NCBI GenBank assembly: GCA_017311315.1
Contig: CM029636.1
Coordinates: 19,726,139 to 19,790,138, forward strand
Length of the DNA stretch: 64,000 bases
Direction: 5' to 3'
DNA from: Dendrocalamus latiflorus
Taxonomy: Eukaryota > Streptophyta > Magnoliopsida > Poales > Poaceae
Shown: positions 11,724 to 22,623 of the stretch, piece after piece
Position numbering within the stretch: position 1 is the first letter of the stretch
Layout of the letters: each line of letters begins with the position of its first letter
Notes under the pieces: model-generated
Told to the model about the DNA's origin: nothing
Databases searched by the model: none
What the model saw: only the letters and a program-made list of their open reading frames with translations
Position numbers and translations under genes: made by a program

Positions 11724-12331
11724 TGTTGGGTTTTCTTTAACCCGAGATTAATTTCGTGGAGACTTTTTGGTCTACCCTCTATTTCTCTGCCTTATCCGTG
11801 GCGCCGCTCACAATTGCATTAAGAGGCTGGAGGGTAGGGACCTATTTATAGACTCCACTTCTAGGTGTTATAAAGTGACTCACCTGTTTTCGGTATCCCG
11901 TGAGACTTCTGAACCATGTCACCAACCATGATCAGACAGATTAGTTTTATGAGTCTAAAATATATTAGTCCCAAGCACACATGTGTGAGTCATGCGCCAT
12001 GATTAGGTTGTTTATGAGATCAATTCCAATCTAATCATGTCGGTCAACAGCCAACAAAGCCGATCATTCAAAACAAAGCCAGCTATTCTACCCTGTGTTG
12101 TGCCCAGGTTAAACAAATGCATGCATATCAAATTCTAGTAGACTTAATCTCAATAAATATGTGTACCATATTCCAGCACAGTCGTCCTCGGCAACTCAAG
12201 TATTAATTTCTCGAGTTAAATTCCGTATCAAATATTCCCTATCACTTACATCAATAATATGAATAATTCCACATTGAGTAAAATAGACAACAACCATAAT
12301 AAACATTGAAAGCCATATAAAAATCCCAATA
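11724..12331 (-). repeat. 3' LTR of copia element
   Basis: About 608 bp, matching 15242-15843. It carries a TATA-like TATAAATA (minus strand, near 11850). The last bases are CCAATA instead of CCAACA. Confidence 0.85.
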
Positions 12332-12369
12332 CCTCCCACTTGGCTGAAATATTCAATCAATAAACTAAA

Positions 12370-13090
12370 GTCCGATGACTTAATCATGCTTAAAAAATAA
12401 TTCCTGACTAACTAACTTAGTCAGTGGATCTTTCTTCAATATGTTTACTTTTACTTTGAAATAAGTGATAGGTTGTGATGCACTTTCCACGACCTTAAAT
12501 GATGCAAGATATTCCCTTAGTCATGTAATTTCCTTTGCTACATCAGATTCAGCAATGTATTTACCTTCCATGGTAGAATAAGCAACTGTATCATATTTCC
12601 TGTTGCAATAAGAAATAACACCTCCTGTTAAAGTAAATAGATAACCAGAAGCCATTTGCCAGTCAGCATCAAAATAACCTTGCAATTAAAGATTATGGCC
12701 ACTAAAACATAATGAATAATCCATATATTATTTTGACATACATAGTACATATTTAATTTGTTTCCAGTGTTCTTCCCTATGTTTCTTTTGATATCCACAA
12801 AGGATTCACTAAGATCAGATCATGTGAATAACATAGTATACATAAGACATTTCAAAGTTGAAGAATACGAAATTCCATTCATTGTAGCTTTTTTCTCAGG
12901 AGTATTTGGACATAATTCCTCACTGAGTATATTTTTTCTTTTTCCTCAGAAGTATTCATACATAATTCCTCACTGAGTATAGTTCACTTCACAATAGTTG
13001 CATTAACAGGTTTACTGTATTCCATAGAAAATCGTTTAAAACACTTCCAAGGTATACCTTTTGGGAGAACCCAAAACTACACGGACACTG
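12370..13090 (-). pseudogene. Copia RT end and RNase H remnant
   Basis: On the minus strand, shattered frames show VLKRFSMEYSKPVN (end of the copia RT), then DADWQMASGYLFTLTGG, VAYSTMEGKYIAESD and KKDPLTKLVSQELF. These correspond to the RNase H landmarks of copia polyproteins (SGY.F.L, STMEAEY, DP.TK). Stops and deletions remove any function. It sits directly upstream of the polypurine tract and 3' LTR, as expected for copia. Confidence 0.75.
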
Positions 13091-13196
13091 GCTCAGTTGT
13101 GCTTGGTCAGCCACTACCTGATGAACTTATTTCTTCTTCTGTCTTAGGTAAGATGTTTTATTCCAATCTCTATGTATTTTCACTCCTAAAACATAG

Positions 13197-13347
13197 GAAG
13201 TGGAGTCTATAAATAGGTCCCTACACTCTAGCCTCTTAATGCAATTGTGAGCGGCGCCACGGCTAAGGCAGAGGAATAGATGGTAGATCGAAAAGTCTCC
13301 ACAAAATTAATCTAGGGTTAAAGAAAACCCAACATTGGTATCAGAGG
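13197..13347 (+). repeat. Inverted LTR fragment plus primer-binding site
   Basis: The last ~138 bp of the same copia LTR lies here in the opposite orientation to the host element, followed by TGGTATCAGAGG (13336-13347) and ~70 bp of leader. It includes the TATAAATA element at 13207-13214. It is either an internal inversion or a separate insertion. Confidence 0.82.
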
Positions 13348-13412
13348 AATAATGGATAGAGGCTCATTAGATCTTTCCGCCTTTGGAAAAGGCGCACGGG
13401 TCATCGTACCCA

Positions 13413-14460
13413 TTATACAAGCCTCACAAATACCAAAATCCTCCCATATAAAGTGCAGGATTCCAAAATTAATAAACCTCTAATTCTGTTTTTAGATATG
13501 TGACCAAGCCATAAATGCCATAAATATAACTCTGAGAATGTGTTCCTATCATTTGAATTCCTCACTATGGAGTTATTTTCACCAACTAAGCAATCAATAT
13601 TTTCATCATTTGATAATTCATCAAGAAAATAATGATCATCATGAAAAGTTCCAGTATAGACTAATTTTTTATTGAGCAATATTTCAACTCTTCCTTTTCC
13701 AAATAGTATATCATAACCAATAGATTCTAACTGAGCAAGCGAATTTAAATTCCTTCTCATGCAAGGTGAATATAAAGTGTCCGTTAGGCGAAGAATCGCC
13801 TTGATGCTCAGCTTGTTGATTGTTTTGATTCCTTTGCCCATTCTGCTTCTTCTTTTTCCTGCAGTCAACTCTGAAAAAAACCCATACTGACCATAGTTGT
13901 GACACTTAAAATTATTGTACTTTTCATTCATCTGAACTGAGTTATAATTTCCACTATCAACCCGATTGCGTTTCTTGTTAAGCTTTTCTCTCAAATTACC
14001 ATAAGACTTCCTCTTTTGCCAATTCCTTTTATTATTGCCTTTTTCCTCTCCAAGGTGTAACTTAGAAGTATCTCTTTCCTTTCCCTGAGAGATTTTTCTA
14101 TCTTCTTCCATGAGCAAATGATGCCTTAGAGTGCGCATATTGAGTATCCTTTCAGAATGACAAAAAAGATATCTTAAATTGTTCCCATAAGTTTGGCAAA
14201 GAGTTTAAAACAAACCTGACATGCACTTCTTCAGAAAAATGATAGCCAGCAATTTTTAGTTCCTCTGCTAAAACACAAAGTTTATTGAGATGATTATTAA
14301 TAAAGTGCTATCATACAACTTAATAGAAAGGAAACGATTATCAAAATTAAGCATTTTAATAAGAGATACTTCACTAAACATCTCATTCCAAACTGCGCAT
14401 TATTTTCCACGCATTTTGTGCATCCTCAATGCAAGATTAAGCAAGATCTATACAATTTAG
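13413..14460 (-). pseudogene. Copia gag and pre-integrase remnant
   Basis: Minus-strand translation gives a gag stretch (LCVLAEELKIAGYHFSEE, LNSLPNLWEQFK; about 14170-14300), a basic region, a degenerate zinc knuckle (CHNYGQYGFF) and a GAG_pre-integrase region ending ELYLWHLWLGHISKNRI at about 13440-13490. The right third is interrupted by stops. The left two thirds (13413-14138) stay open for 241 residues but include a join that skips the protease. Non-functional, recently enough decayed to be aligned by eye. Confidence 0.75.
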
Positions 14461-15228
14461 GAAAAAAACTGTTAGTTGCTATTGAGAGAATAACTGTTAC
14501 CGGACTGTCCGAGAAAGAGCTGACACCGCGCGTATGAAGCATGACGCCGATGTTTTCTTCCACGCGGTCGGTCGCGACCGAAAACACATACGCGCTCTGG
14601 ACCGAGACGAAGCAAGACATAGTGCAGATGGGAGACGTGGGCTCCGCACGCTGGCCAAAGACTAGTATGCCGACGGAGATAAGAAGACGCCGCGCGCGAG
14701 ACCGTGGGATCTCTTTCCCCGCGTTGAAAAAAAATAATGGGCTGTGCTGATTGATGTGCGCCTTGGACTTGTGCTGAACAATGGAAGGAGCATGCACGCA
14801 CACACATGGTGGTTCAATGCATGCAGCTACGAAGGAACATCAATGTGATGACCATTAATGAGGATGCCAAGAAATTCCTTGACAGCACGTGAATGAGTAG
14901 ATGCACCATGTTGATCTGCTGGCTTCCTTCCAGCCGCTTGAGCGTGCACCGAGGAAGCGACTTCATGTGCAGACCAAGGATGTGTGCACACGGGCGAGAA
15001 TGCGTTGATGCGGTGACCTAGTAGCGCAGCTATCTCCGTTCGGTGATCGAGGACAGAAATCCAAGGCTGCGCTGCATCTTCTCTGATGGACTGCGCCTTG
15101 ACCGCGACCGACGACGTAAACCGAGAGATGAGAACGCGTGGGGCCGAGCGATGGAAAAACACGCCGATCAAGACGAGAGCTTCCGCGCCGACGACCGCCG
15201 TGTGTGCTGCCTCCTAGTCTTCTCGTGT
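14461..15228 (-). other. GC-rich leader of copia element
   Basis: Unlike its AT-rich neighbours, this 770-bp stretch between gag and primer-binding site is GC-rich, so frames stay open on both strands by chance (up to 125 residues). None shows a known domain. Probably the untranslated leader or a captured host segment. Confidence 0.4.
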
Positions 15229-15240
15229 GCTCTTATACCA
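15229..15240 (-). other. Primer-binding site of copia element
   Basis: Minus-strand TGGTATAAGAGC, one change from the initiator-Met site TGGTATCAGAGC, one base inside the 5' LTR. It confirms orientation. Confidence 0.8.
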
Positions 15241-15241
15241 A

Positions 15242-15843
15242 TGTTGAATTTTTCTTAACCCTAGATTAATTTCGTGGAGACTTTTCGGTCTACCCTCTAT
15301 TCCTCTGCCTTATCCGTGGCGCCACTCACAATTGCATTAAGAGACTAGAAGGTAGGGACCTATTTATAGACCCTACTTCCAGGTGTTATAAAGTGACCCA
15401 CCTGTTTCTGGTATCCCGTGAGACTCCTGAACCATGTCACCAACCACGATCAGACAGGCCAGTTTTATGAGTCTAAAATATATTAGTCCCAAGCATACAT
15501 GTGTGAGTCATGCGCCAAGATTAGGTTGTTTATGAGATCAATTCCAATCTGATTATGTGGGTCAAGCCTGCAAAGTCGATCCTACAAAACAAACCAGCTA
15601 TTTCGCCCTGTGCTGTGCCCGGGTTAAACAAATGCATGCATATCAAATTCCAGTAGACTTGATCTCAATAAATATATGTACCATATTCCAGCACAGCCGT
15701 CCTCGGCACCTCAAGTATTAATTTCTCGAGCTAAATTCTGCATCAAATATTCCCTATCACTTACATCAATAATATGAATAATTCCACATTGAGTAAAATA
15801 GACATTACCATAATAAATATTGAAAGACATAAAAATCCCAACA
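15242..15843 (-). repeat. 5' LTR of copia element
   Basis: 602 bp, closely similar to the 3' LTR, with TATA-like TATAAATA near 15360 on the minus strand. Substitutions and small indels between the LTRs indicate an old insertion. Confidence 0.87.
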
Positions 15844-15952
15844 TCTGTGAGAAAGCCCATGCTCTTTTTAGTTAGTCGAATAGGCTGTCTATTCTGTGTA
15901 ACGGGTATTTGTTTTTTATGGTTACATTATTTAGCTCTCGGTAATCCGTACA
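15844..15952 (-). pseudogene. Gypsy RT fragment between two insertions
   Basis: Translates on the minus strand to TDYRELNNVTIKNKYPLHR and IDSLFD, the segment of Ty3/gypsy RT between the KLC motif (now at 17206) and the KIDLRSGY motif (now at 11723). Removing the copia and hAT elements rejoins these three pieces in frame order. Confidence 0.85.
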
Positions 15953-16010
15953 CAGGGCCGGCTCTGGGGGTAGGCCGGAGGGGCGACGGCCTAGGGCCCC
16001 GGGCCAGGGA

Positions 16011-16041
<31 letters not shown>

Positions 16042-17205
16042 GCGCCAGACTCCAGCCCAGTTTGCAAATTCTGCATGCATGCATTGAGGCATTGAGCCAT
16101 CAGTGAATCACAGCGATCAGGCATCAGCCATGAGCCATGCATACGTGAATACGTGATACGCAGATATGCTGCCTGATAGACATGCGACCGGCGACCGCGT
16201 AACCCTAAACGCCGCCGTGTCGATTGAATTCGCGTCGCGCCGTCGCCGAAGCCCGAACTCCCGAAGTGCCTGCGCGGCTGCGCCGTGATCGTCTGCACGA
16301 CTGCACTCTCTAGTCTCCTACGCCGCGTCGCCTCGCCGCCTGCGGGCTGCGCCGTGACGCCGTCGTGGGCTCGTGGCCGTGAGGCCGTCGCAGGCTCGCA
16401 GCCGGCTGCCGGCAGCCCGAGAGGCCGAGACTCCAAAGTCCAAATCTAAATATCCAATCCAGGCAAGGCAATACTCTTATACTCCATCCGCCGCCCCGCC
16501 TCTCGATTAGTTAATCCAAATATCAAATATTAGGTTAGGATTTTATAATCCAAATACATCTAGTGATCTACTATCCCAAATACATCTAGTGATCTACTAT
16601 CCAATACATCTAGTGATATACTCATCTACTCATGAACTCATCTACATCTACTTCAAAAATTAGGTTAGGAATTTATGTTCTTGTTGTTTACTTTACTTTG
16701 TAAATTACAGGGTTTAGAATGTTGCCTAAGAAGCATATGTCGGGTGCTCAAAAAAGAAACAAAAGAAAACGAGAAGAACGGTTTATTGAATATCTTGGAC
16801 GACATTGAGAAGAATATGTCGGGTGCATATGTTGCCTAAGAATCATATGTCGGGTGCATATGTCGGCTTGGCTATGTGCTGCATTGAGAAGAATATCTTG
16901 GACGACATTGATCTAGATGTTATTTTTAATGATTTTGCATCAAGAAGTGCTAGAAGATGTTCCTTTTTATGAAAGACATTGGATATTTGTCGCTCCTATT
17001 TGAGGTAAATTAATTCTTACTAGTACATTTGGTTTATGAACTAGTTAGTACCTAATTAGTTTATCATGTTAGAACTATTGATTTATGTCACTTTAGACAA
17101 TATAAAGTTTAAACTGTATATTTTATAAGTAGAAAAAAATTTACAGTAAAAGGCCCATAGAGCTGAATTCGCCCTAGGGCCCTTAAAAAGGTTGAGCCGG
17201 CCCTG
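15953..17205 (+). mobile_element. Non-autonomous hAT transposon
   Basis: 1253 bp with inverted ends CAGGGCCGGCTC and GAGCCGGCCCTG and a perfect 8-bp target duplication TCCGTACA (15945-15952 and 17206-17213), diagnostic of hAT. Internal sequence near 16720-17000 retains a short plus-strand stretch starting MLPKKHMSGAQKRNKRKREE. It resembles the N-terminus of TTF-type zinc-finger hAT transposases. Most of the transposase is missing, so this is a deletion derivative. A run of about 28 C residues lies at 16014-16041, and a CpG-rich block at 16170-16430 keeps chance frames open. Confidence 0.9.
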
Positions 17206-17830
17206 TCCGTACACAACTTTAATCTGCCATCCTTTTTCTCTACGAATAATACCAGGGCTTCCCATGGTGATGTGCTTTCTTTAATAAAACCCTTGGCTTC
17301 GAGGTCATCCAACTACTTTTTCAACTCCACTAACTCTCATGCATTCATTATGTAAGGTCTTTTTGAAATTAGCATGGTTCCTGGGATTAGGTCAATAGCA
17401 AACTCTACATTCCTATCTGGAGGCATACCTAGTAATTCTTTAGGAAATACATCTAGAAAGTCCCTTACTACCAAAATGTCCTTTACTCCCTTCACTTGGA
17501 GGCTGGCCAGACTAGGGTCAGATGGCTTTGGACAGGTGTTGACTCCTAGGTATGTCAATCTAGTCCTATCTGGCTTCCTAATGGATGCACTTTTTGACTC
17601 GCAATCTATATTTACCCCATGGGTGGATAGCCAATCCATACATAAAATCATCTCTAGGCCACTCAGGTCGATCACATAGAGGTCAGGCAAATTTTTGGTC
17701 TTATGGATTATAATGGCTTGTCCTTTTCTGATTGATGTTACTTCTATCATTCCAAGGGGGCTGCTAACTCCCATGGATTTATCTAATGGCTCGAATGTTA
17801 ATTTATGCTCCACTACAAATCTCCACTTCT
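17206..17830 (-). pseudogene. Gypsy protease and start of RT
   Basis: Minus-strand translation: an aspartic-protease-like segment ending in LSGLEMILCMDWLSTHGVNI (about 17600-17660), a linker, FPKELLGMPPDRNVEFAIDLIPGT (typical protease-RT junction), then MDDLEAKGFIKESTSPW and VEKKDGRLKLC at the hAT border. The order protease-RT-RNase H-integrase marks Ty3/gypsy. One disruption separates the junction from the RT start. The 17337-17813 part alone is open for 158 residues. Confidence 0.85.
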
Positions 17831-17925
17831 TAAAAATTTGAGTTGGTGGTCGTCGGTCTGTTCTCCCTCAACTCTATAGCCGTTTATTCTTCCTTGACTC
17901 TTCCCAATAATCCGATCAAATGTGA

Positions 17926-18535
17926 ATGACTCCTCTCAAACTGTCGCTTTCCAAACAGCTCCCCGCTACACCCACTACTTTCCTCCACACTCTCTCCCAT
18001 GTTTCCACACCCGCACCACCACCGTGTCCCCTACAATTGATCCCGTCTTTCCTCATCTTTGTCTCCCTCTTCTCCTCCCCCCAAGTGCTGCTCCTTTCCT
18101 TCTCACCGCTCCCCTCCACAGCCTCCGCCGAGCCACTCTTTGTCGAGGCCATGCTACGCCAGTAGCAGATGCTGCACAACCCCACTCGCCTGTAGTGGGC
18201 TATGCCTAGAATCTCCTACCTCATCTTCGGATCCGTTGGCGACGGTGCCACGCTACACCGGATGCTCAGGGTGCTCTACCGCCTGGCCAACTATACGTGG
18301 TGCACCTCGACCTGGAGGCGCCGGCCGCCTAGTCCATCGAGCTAGCTGCTGTCTACTCATGATTCCAGAATATCAACATGCTCACTTGCACCAACCTGGT
18401 CACCTACCAGGGGACCACCATGGTGGCCAACATGCTACACACAGCAGCCATCCTGTTGCGTGAGGGTGGTGACTTGGACTGGTTCATCAACCTCTGCGCC
18501 TTCGACTACCCACTCGTCACCCAGGACGGTAAGCA
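17926..18535 (+). pseudogene. GT14 family glycosyltransferase fragment
   Basis: A broken first exon of a plant Core-2/I-branching (GT14, arabinogalactan glucuronosyltransferase-like) protein, normally a Golgi type II membrane enzyme. Visible pieces in order: a hydrophobic anchor (LIFVSLFSSPQVLLLSF), a stem with EAMLRQ-stop-QML, PRISYLIFGSVGDG, LHRMLRVLYRLAN, HLDLEAPAA, NLVTYQGTTMVANMLHTAA and DLDWFINLCAFDYPLVTQD. The last is the hallmark [D/S]DYPLVTQD motif. The coding part ends at a consensus donor (GGTAAGC). Several frame changes and an in-frame amber destroy it, and the rest of the gene is absent downstream. The fragment was probably copied here by a transposon. Confidence 0.8.
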
Positions 18536-18542
18536 CAGATAC

Positions 18543-20345
18543 TGATGGATCGAAATTGGTGACAGAGGGGGGGTGAATGTCGACTTTCAAAACTTCCCCC
18601 TAAAAGGATTCACGAGTGAGTTTTTCTCTCCAGTAGCTACAGAGCTATGAAGAGAGCAACAAATACTCGAGGTAACCTCAACCAAGCAACACGAACGCAC
18701 AAATGAAATCTTTCTAATAGCTATTATGAGACTAAGATCACGTGCAAAAACATGAGCTCACTGGAAAGCATGAAGAACAGAGAAAGAGGCAAACAGGACA
18801 TACATATGAAAACTAGGAAACACAACCATGAAAGACCCAGCAAGAAAATTGCCGAAATCAGCAACAACGGGAAGCCGGCCGGTCTGACCGCCCAGCCTTG
18901 GCCGATCTGATCGCCTCCTCCAAACCGGTCTGATCGCTCCCCTGGTTTCAGGATGACCGAGAGGAGAACGAAAAACTAAACTTCAGGCAAAAACTTTAGA
19001 TCTTCTAAAACCAAGGAATTGAGGGTTTTGCTCCCAACCTTTCCACCTCAGAGCAGCACAACAATATTCTAAACAGCAAGGGATGCTTGGGAAACAAAGG
19101 AGACCAACTCAAAGTCAATAATTTTAGATATGACCCAAACTATGAAATTACAGAGAGCTGCAACGAAAACTCAAATTCCCATTTGAACTTTGATCCTATG
19201 GCCAAGAAACTTTGCAGATAACTAATAGATAGCCTCTAGACTCTAGGTACGAAGTTTCATGCCATCTCAAAGAGGGAAACAAGATTTGCACCAATACTCT
19301 AGAAAACTAGAAGTGAAGAATAGAGAAGCTGAAAATGGAGAATCTTTGATTCATTTGATTTGCTCTAGGGACAATTCGATCAAATGATCTTGGGACCTAT
19401 TCCCATCACAGAGCAACCCATTTTGCCACTCCCCAGCAAGAAACGAGCCAAAACACTAAAACTCAAAAATCAAGCCTAGAAAGCATCGAAGGGCAAAAAC
19501 CATAGAGAGCCTGGGAACTCAATCAAACTCAAATAAAATCATCTTGGATTGATAATGAGGAAGAGACATACATGATTGCATAGAGTATCAACTCATACCA
19601 TCCCTACAACCCCATACATGCTTGAAAGATCAAGAACCCATCTCGTATCTCTCAAGAACACACACATACAGAGAAAGACATCGAAGGGGACACAGCCCTC
19701 TGCCTCCTCCACCCACTCTCAACAACTAAAGAGAAAGCAAAAACAAACTCCAAAAGCCCTTGAAGACCATGCAGGAGACACCCTCCTTATATAGCCTCTC
19801 CACTAATGGATTTGCCTCTCTCTTTACCCGCTAAGCCTCACCAACTCTAGTGCTTTATCCATAATCCGCTTCCTTTAATGCAGCTTTGCGTTTTTACCGA
19901 AACGCCCCTCCTGCACCTTCCGGGAAGCTTCCTCGTGTCTTGTCATCCAAGCATCGCAACCACCTCGAGTCTCCGCTGTCTTCGACACCTTCGACCGTTC
20001 TAACCTCGACACCGCCTGTGTCTAGTCCAGTCACCTCGTGTCTCGCCACGACTCCGCCTCGACGTCTTGCAGCCATCACAGACAAGAAACACATCAAATA
20101 GCACCGCTCGATAACATGTAATCAACAGAAGCATTAAGAGTAATCTTAAGCAAGTAACAGCCCAAACCTGTCGCAACAAGAGACTAAGCATCCTAAGCCC
20201 ATACGACCAAGTTTGACCAAGTCCGATCGAGCCCGATTGCATCACGCAACGACATGGTCCGAACCACACAAACCAAACTCGACTTTCCTAAACCGACGTC
20301 AATTACTCATCACACACATGGAGGTCACAACCACATGGTCCATCA
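18543..20345 (-). mobile_element. Solo LTR of copia family
   Basis: 1803 bp with inverted ends TGATGGA/TCCATCA and a perfect 5-bp target duplication GATAC (18538-18542 and 20346-20350). It is the same family as the 3' LTR at 54497-56337 in opposite orientation. The two share the GGGGGTGAATGTCGAC end and the CGGTCTGACCG-type dyads near 18880-18950. No internal sequence remains: LTR-LTR recombination removed it. It landed just after the GT14 fragment's splice donor. Confidence 0.93.
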
Positions 20346-20350
20346 GATAC

Positions 20351-21490
20351 GATCTGCTCCACCCCAATTCTTCTCTCTTTTCATGCTATCCTCCTCCACA
20401 TCATCATCAGCTAGCCACTGTCTCGCCTACTCTCTTCTCATTCAACCCCCATCTGCATCATTGCTGCTCGGGCGCCGTCCCACCTGCTATCTCCCTGTAC
20501 CACCCCACCGAAACCTCCCTCTTCCCCTCTGCCTCCAACCATCGCCACCCCAAGTGACCCACCTCATTGTCGTTCCCTGACTGGATCTGGTCGTTGCCAT
20601 GCCTCTTCCCTCCGTTCTCGAAGTCTCCACCTTGGTTGCTAAGATGGGCAGTTCTTGGTGTAGCTGCTACGGCAGCATCCCATCCCAGGTCACGATGCAC
20701 TGCCTGCTAGACAAGGCATCGGAGTGGAGCAGCGTGGCGGCTGGTGACGCCTTCTCCATTGATGATGGCGACCTCTTGGAGGCACTTGACGACACCCCAT
20801 AGCCATTCATCGACCTCTCCCCCAACTTCTGCGCAAGGTCTGCTCCTTGCTTCCTCCCGTCCCGTTAGCTCTGATCTAGATTTTCTTCCTTCCTTTCCCA
20901 ATTTCTTTTTCTGATTCTATGGCCATAGTTGAATTAAATGAAATAGGGTTTATGAGGATGAAGAGGAGTGGTTCTGGGAGATATTTGCGAGGTCGAGGAA
21001 GGAGGACGTGATCCAAAACCAGTATGAGTTCTTGGTGCAGCACATGGGTAGCCCCTGCTCTCCTCCCAGAGAAAAGGTAACTTCACTTTGCATATCTCAA
21101 CTGTAAAGCTTTGTGTAATTTAGGATGACATGTGGTAATCCTGAGGTGTTAGAACTTCGAAGAGCAAGTTATGGTCGCGTGTTAGATGATTCCAATGTGA
21201 TTTCAAAGCATATTAGATGATGGGTATATGTATATCTAATACAGAACTATACAAAATGCTTCTTTATGGAAGCACCAATTCTTCCCAGAAATTTCATCTT
21301 CAGTGAGTGGGCTAACCTCTAAGCCTAGCCTCAATACAAGATTATGGTAATGGAGAAGCTAGCTACTAATGTGGCTGACCAACTTCTTGAGGATGTGTCT
21401 CTGTAGAAAGCAGTGGAGAAGATTGAGTACATTGCTGAGATAGTGGACAAGGACGCAGAGAAGATTGAAGTTGTCGTTTACAAGGTTTGA
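20351..21490 (+). pseudogene. Unidentified spliced gene fragments
   Basis: A GC-rich block (20350-20900) includes a 67-codon frame from 20599 ending ...DDGDLLEALDDTP-stop-PFIDLSPNFCARS. A stretch at about 20945-21075 reads YEDEEEWFWEIFARSRKEDVIQ and more before a donor-like GGTAACT. Another at about 21345-21488 reads VMEKLATNVADQLLEDVSL-stop-KAVEKIEYIAEIVDKD before GGTTTGA. The pieces look like decayed exons with introns between them, but I do not recognise the parent gene. Together with the GT14 fragment they look like a patchwork of captured host exons. Helitron or Pack-MULE capture is possible, but no ends of either were found. Confidence 0.45.
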
Positions 21491-21569
21491 TTCCATATTC
21501 TTGTTTTCTTCTTCAAGTCTGATACTAATTTTTGATTATATTTCACATATGATGGATAATATTATTTGA

Positions 21570-22040
21570 GAATCTTGTTGTTGAGTGTGGTCGTGTGTCG
21601 AGTACTTGTGTGTTCGAGTACTGTATGGTCGGTATCGAGTGCTCAATGAGTTTGAGTACTACGTTGTCATAGTCGAGTACTTGGTGTGTTCGAGTACTGT
21701 GTGGTTATAGCCATAATGGTCATAGCCAAATGTACTCGGTGTGTTTGGGTACTGCATGGTCGCAGTCGAGTACTCCATGTGTTTGAGTACTGCGTGGTCG
21801 TAGTCAAGTACTCGATGTGTTCGAGTACTGCATAGTCTTGGTGAGTTCGAGTATTACATGGTCGTAGTCGAGTACTCAGTGTGTTCAAGTACTACGTGAT
21901 CATAGCCAAATGTACTCGGTGTGTTCGAGTTCTACGTGGTCATAGTTGACTACTCGGTGTGTTCGAGTACTGCATGGTCGTAGTCGAGTATTCGGTGTGT
22001 CCGAGTACTGCGTAATCGATGTGTTCGAGTATGTGTAAGA
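21570..22040. repeat. Degenerate minisatellite, GTTCGAGTACTGCGTGGTC type
   Basis: Roughly a dozen imperfect units of about 35-45 bp built from GTCGAGTACT, CGGTGTGTTCGAGTACTG and CGTGGTCGTAG. Open frames across it are an artefact of the repetition. Confidence 0.85.
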
Positions 22041-22089
22041 GTTAAAGACCCGGAGTCGGAGAGCAGTCGGAGACTCCGGACCAGTCGAA

Positions 22090-22390
22090 GGTATGGTCAA
22101 CAAGCCGTCGTCGATGCCACAGTGACTCAGTAGGTAGTCGGAGGAGTGTTGTCGCAGTTGTTAGTCAAACTCAGCAGTGGTCGTTGGTCGATGGTTGTAA
22201 CTACAGTAGTCGATGGTTGATCACCGTAGCAACAGTGGTCGATGGTCATAGCAACAGCGGTCGATGGTCAATCGTCGTAGCTACAGTGGTTGATGATCGA
22301 TAGTCGTACCTACAGTGGTCGATAGTCGTAGCCACAGTGTCGATGGTCGTACCAACAGCGGTCGATGGTTATAGCAACAGTGATCGATAT
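22090..22390. repeat. Second minisatellite, GTCGATGGTCGTAGCAACAGTG type
   Basis: About ten degenerate units of roughly 20-35 bp with the core GTCGATGGT and CAACAGTG or CTACAGTGG. It directly follows the first array and may have grown from similar seed sequence. Confidence 0.75.
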
Positions 22391-22510
22391 ACTTGTTTTG
22401 CTGAAATTATCTTTGGATTCCTATGGGCCGATGACAAACATTTGAGCCTAGAAATTACTGATTGAATAATAATAATTTGATTCCCGCAAAAACATTCTCT
22501 ACTCGAGATC

Positions 22511-22516
22511 TTTATT
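22511..22516 (-). terminator. Poly(A) signal AATAAA of the lectin gene
   Basis: AATAAA on the minus strand, about 110 bases after the stop codon of the dirigent-jacalin gene, a normal distance for a plant 3' UTR. Placement is by sequence only. Confidence 0.5.
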
Positions 22517-22623
22517 TATCACATAACGGATGGAAAATACAAAGCACTCCAACTACAAAGGATCGTCAGTACGACAAAGGATCCTCATATTATTTATTTC
22601 AGTTTCCAGTGAGCAGCTATTGT

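Larger units (their letters stand above)
11724..15843 (-). mobile_element. Ty1/copia retrotransposon inserted in gypsy RT
   Basis: Two LTRs of 602-608 bp in the same orientation bound 2.9 kb of decayed internal sequence. LTR ends are TGTTGGG and CCCAACA, with mutations in each copy. The flanks TCTTT (11719-11723) and TCTGT (15844-15848) fit a 5-bp target duplication with one later change. The insertion splits the gypsy RT between the residues FSQ and KIDLRS. Internal order on the minus strand: primer-binding site, GC-rich leader, gag, pre-integrase region, RT and RNase H remnants, polypurine tract (CCAAGTGGGAGG), 3' LTR. Most of integrase is missing. A plus-oriented LTR fragment is embedded inside. 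Confidence 0.88.

Noticed and set aside
14426..15258. Several overlapping frames of 70-125 codons on both strands
   Set aside because: GC-rich copia leader. No domain, no preferred strand, no relation to neighbours.
16014..16041. C28 homopolymer as a biological signal
   Set aside because: Most simply slippage inside the hAT element or a sequencing/assembly length uncertainty.
21667..22103. Minus-strand frames with repeated Thr-His-Arg text
   Set aside because: Direct translation of a minisatellite.
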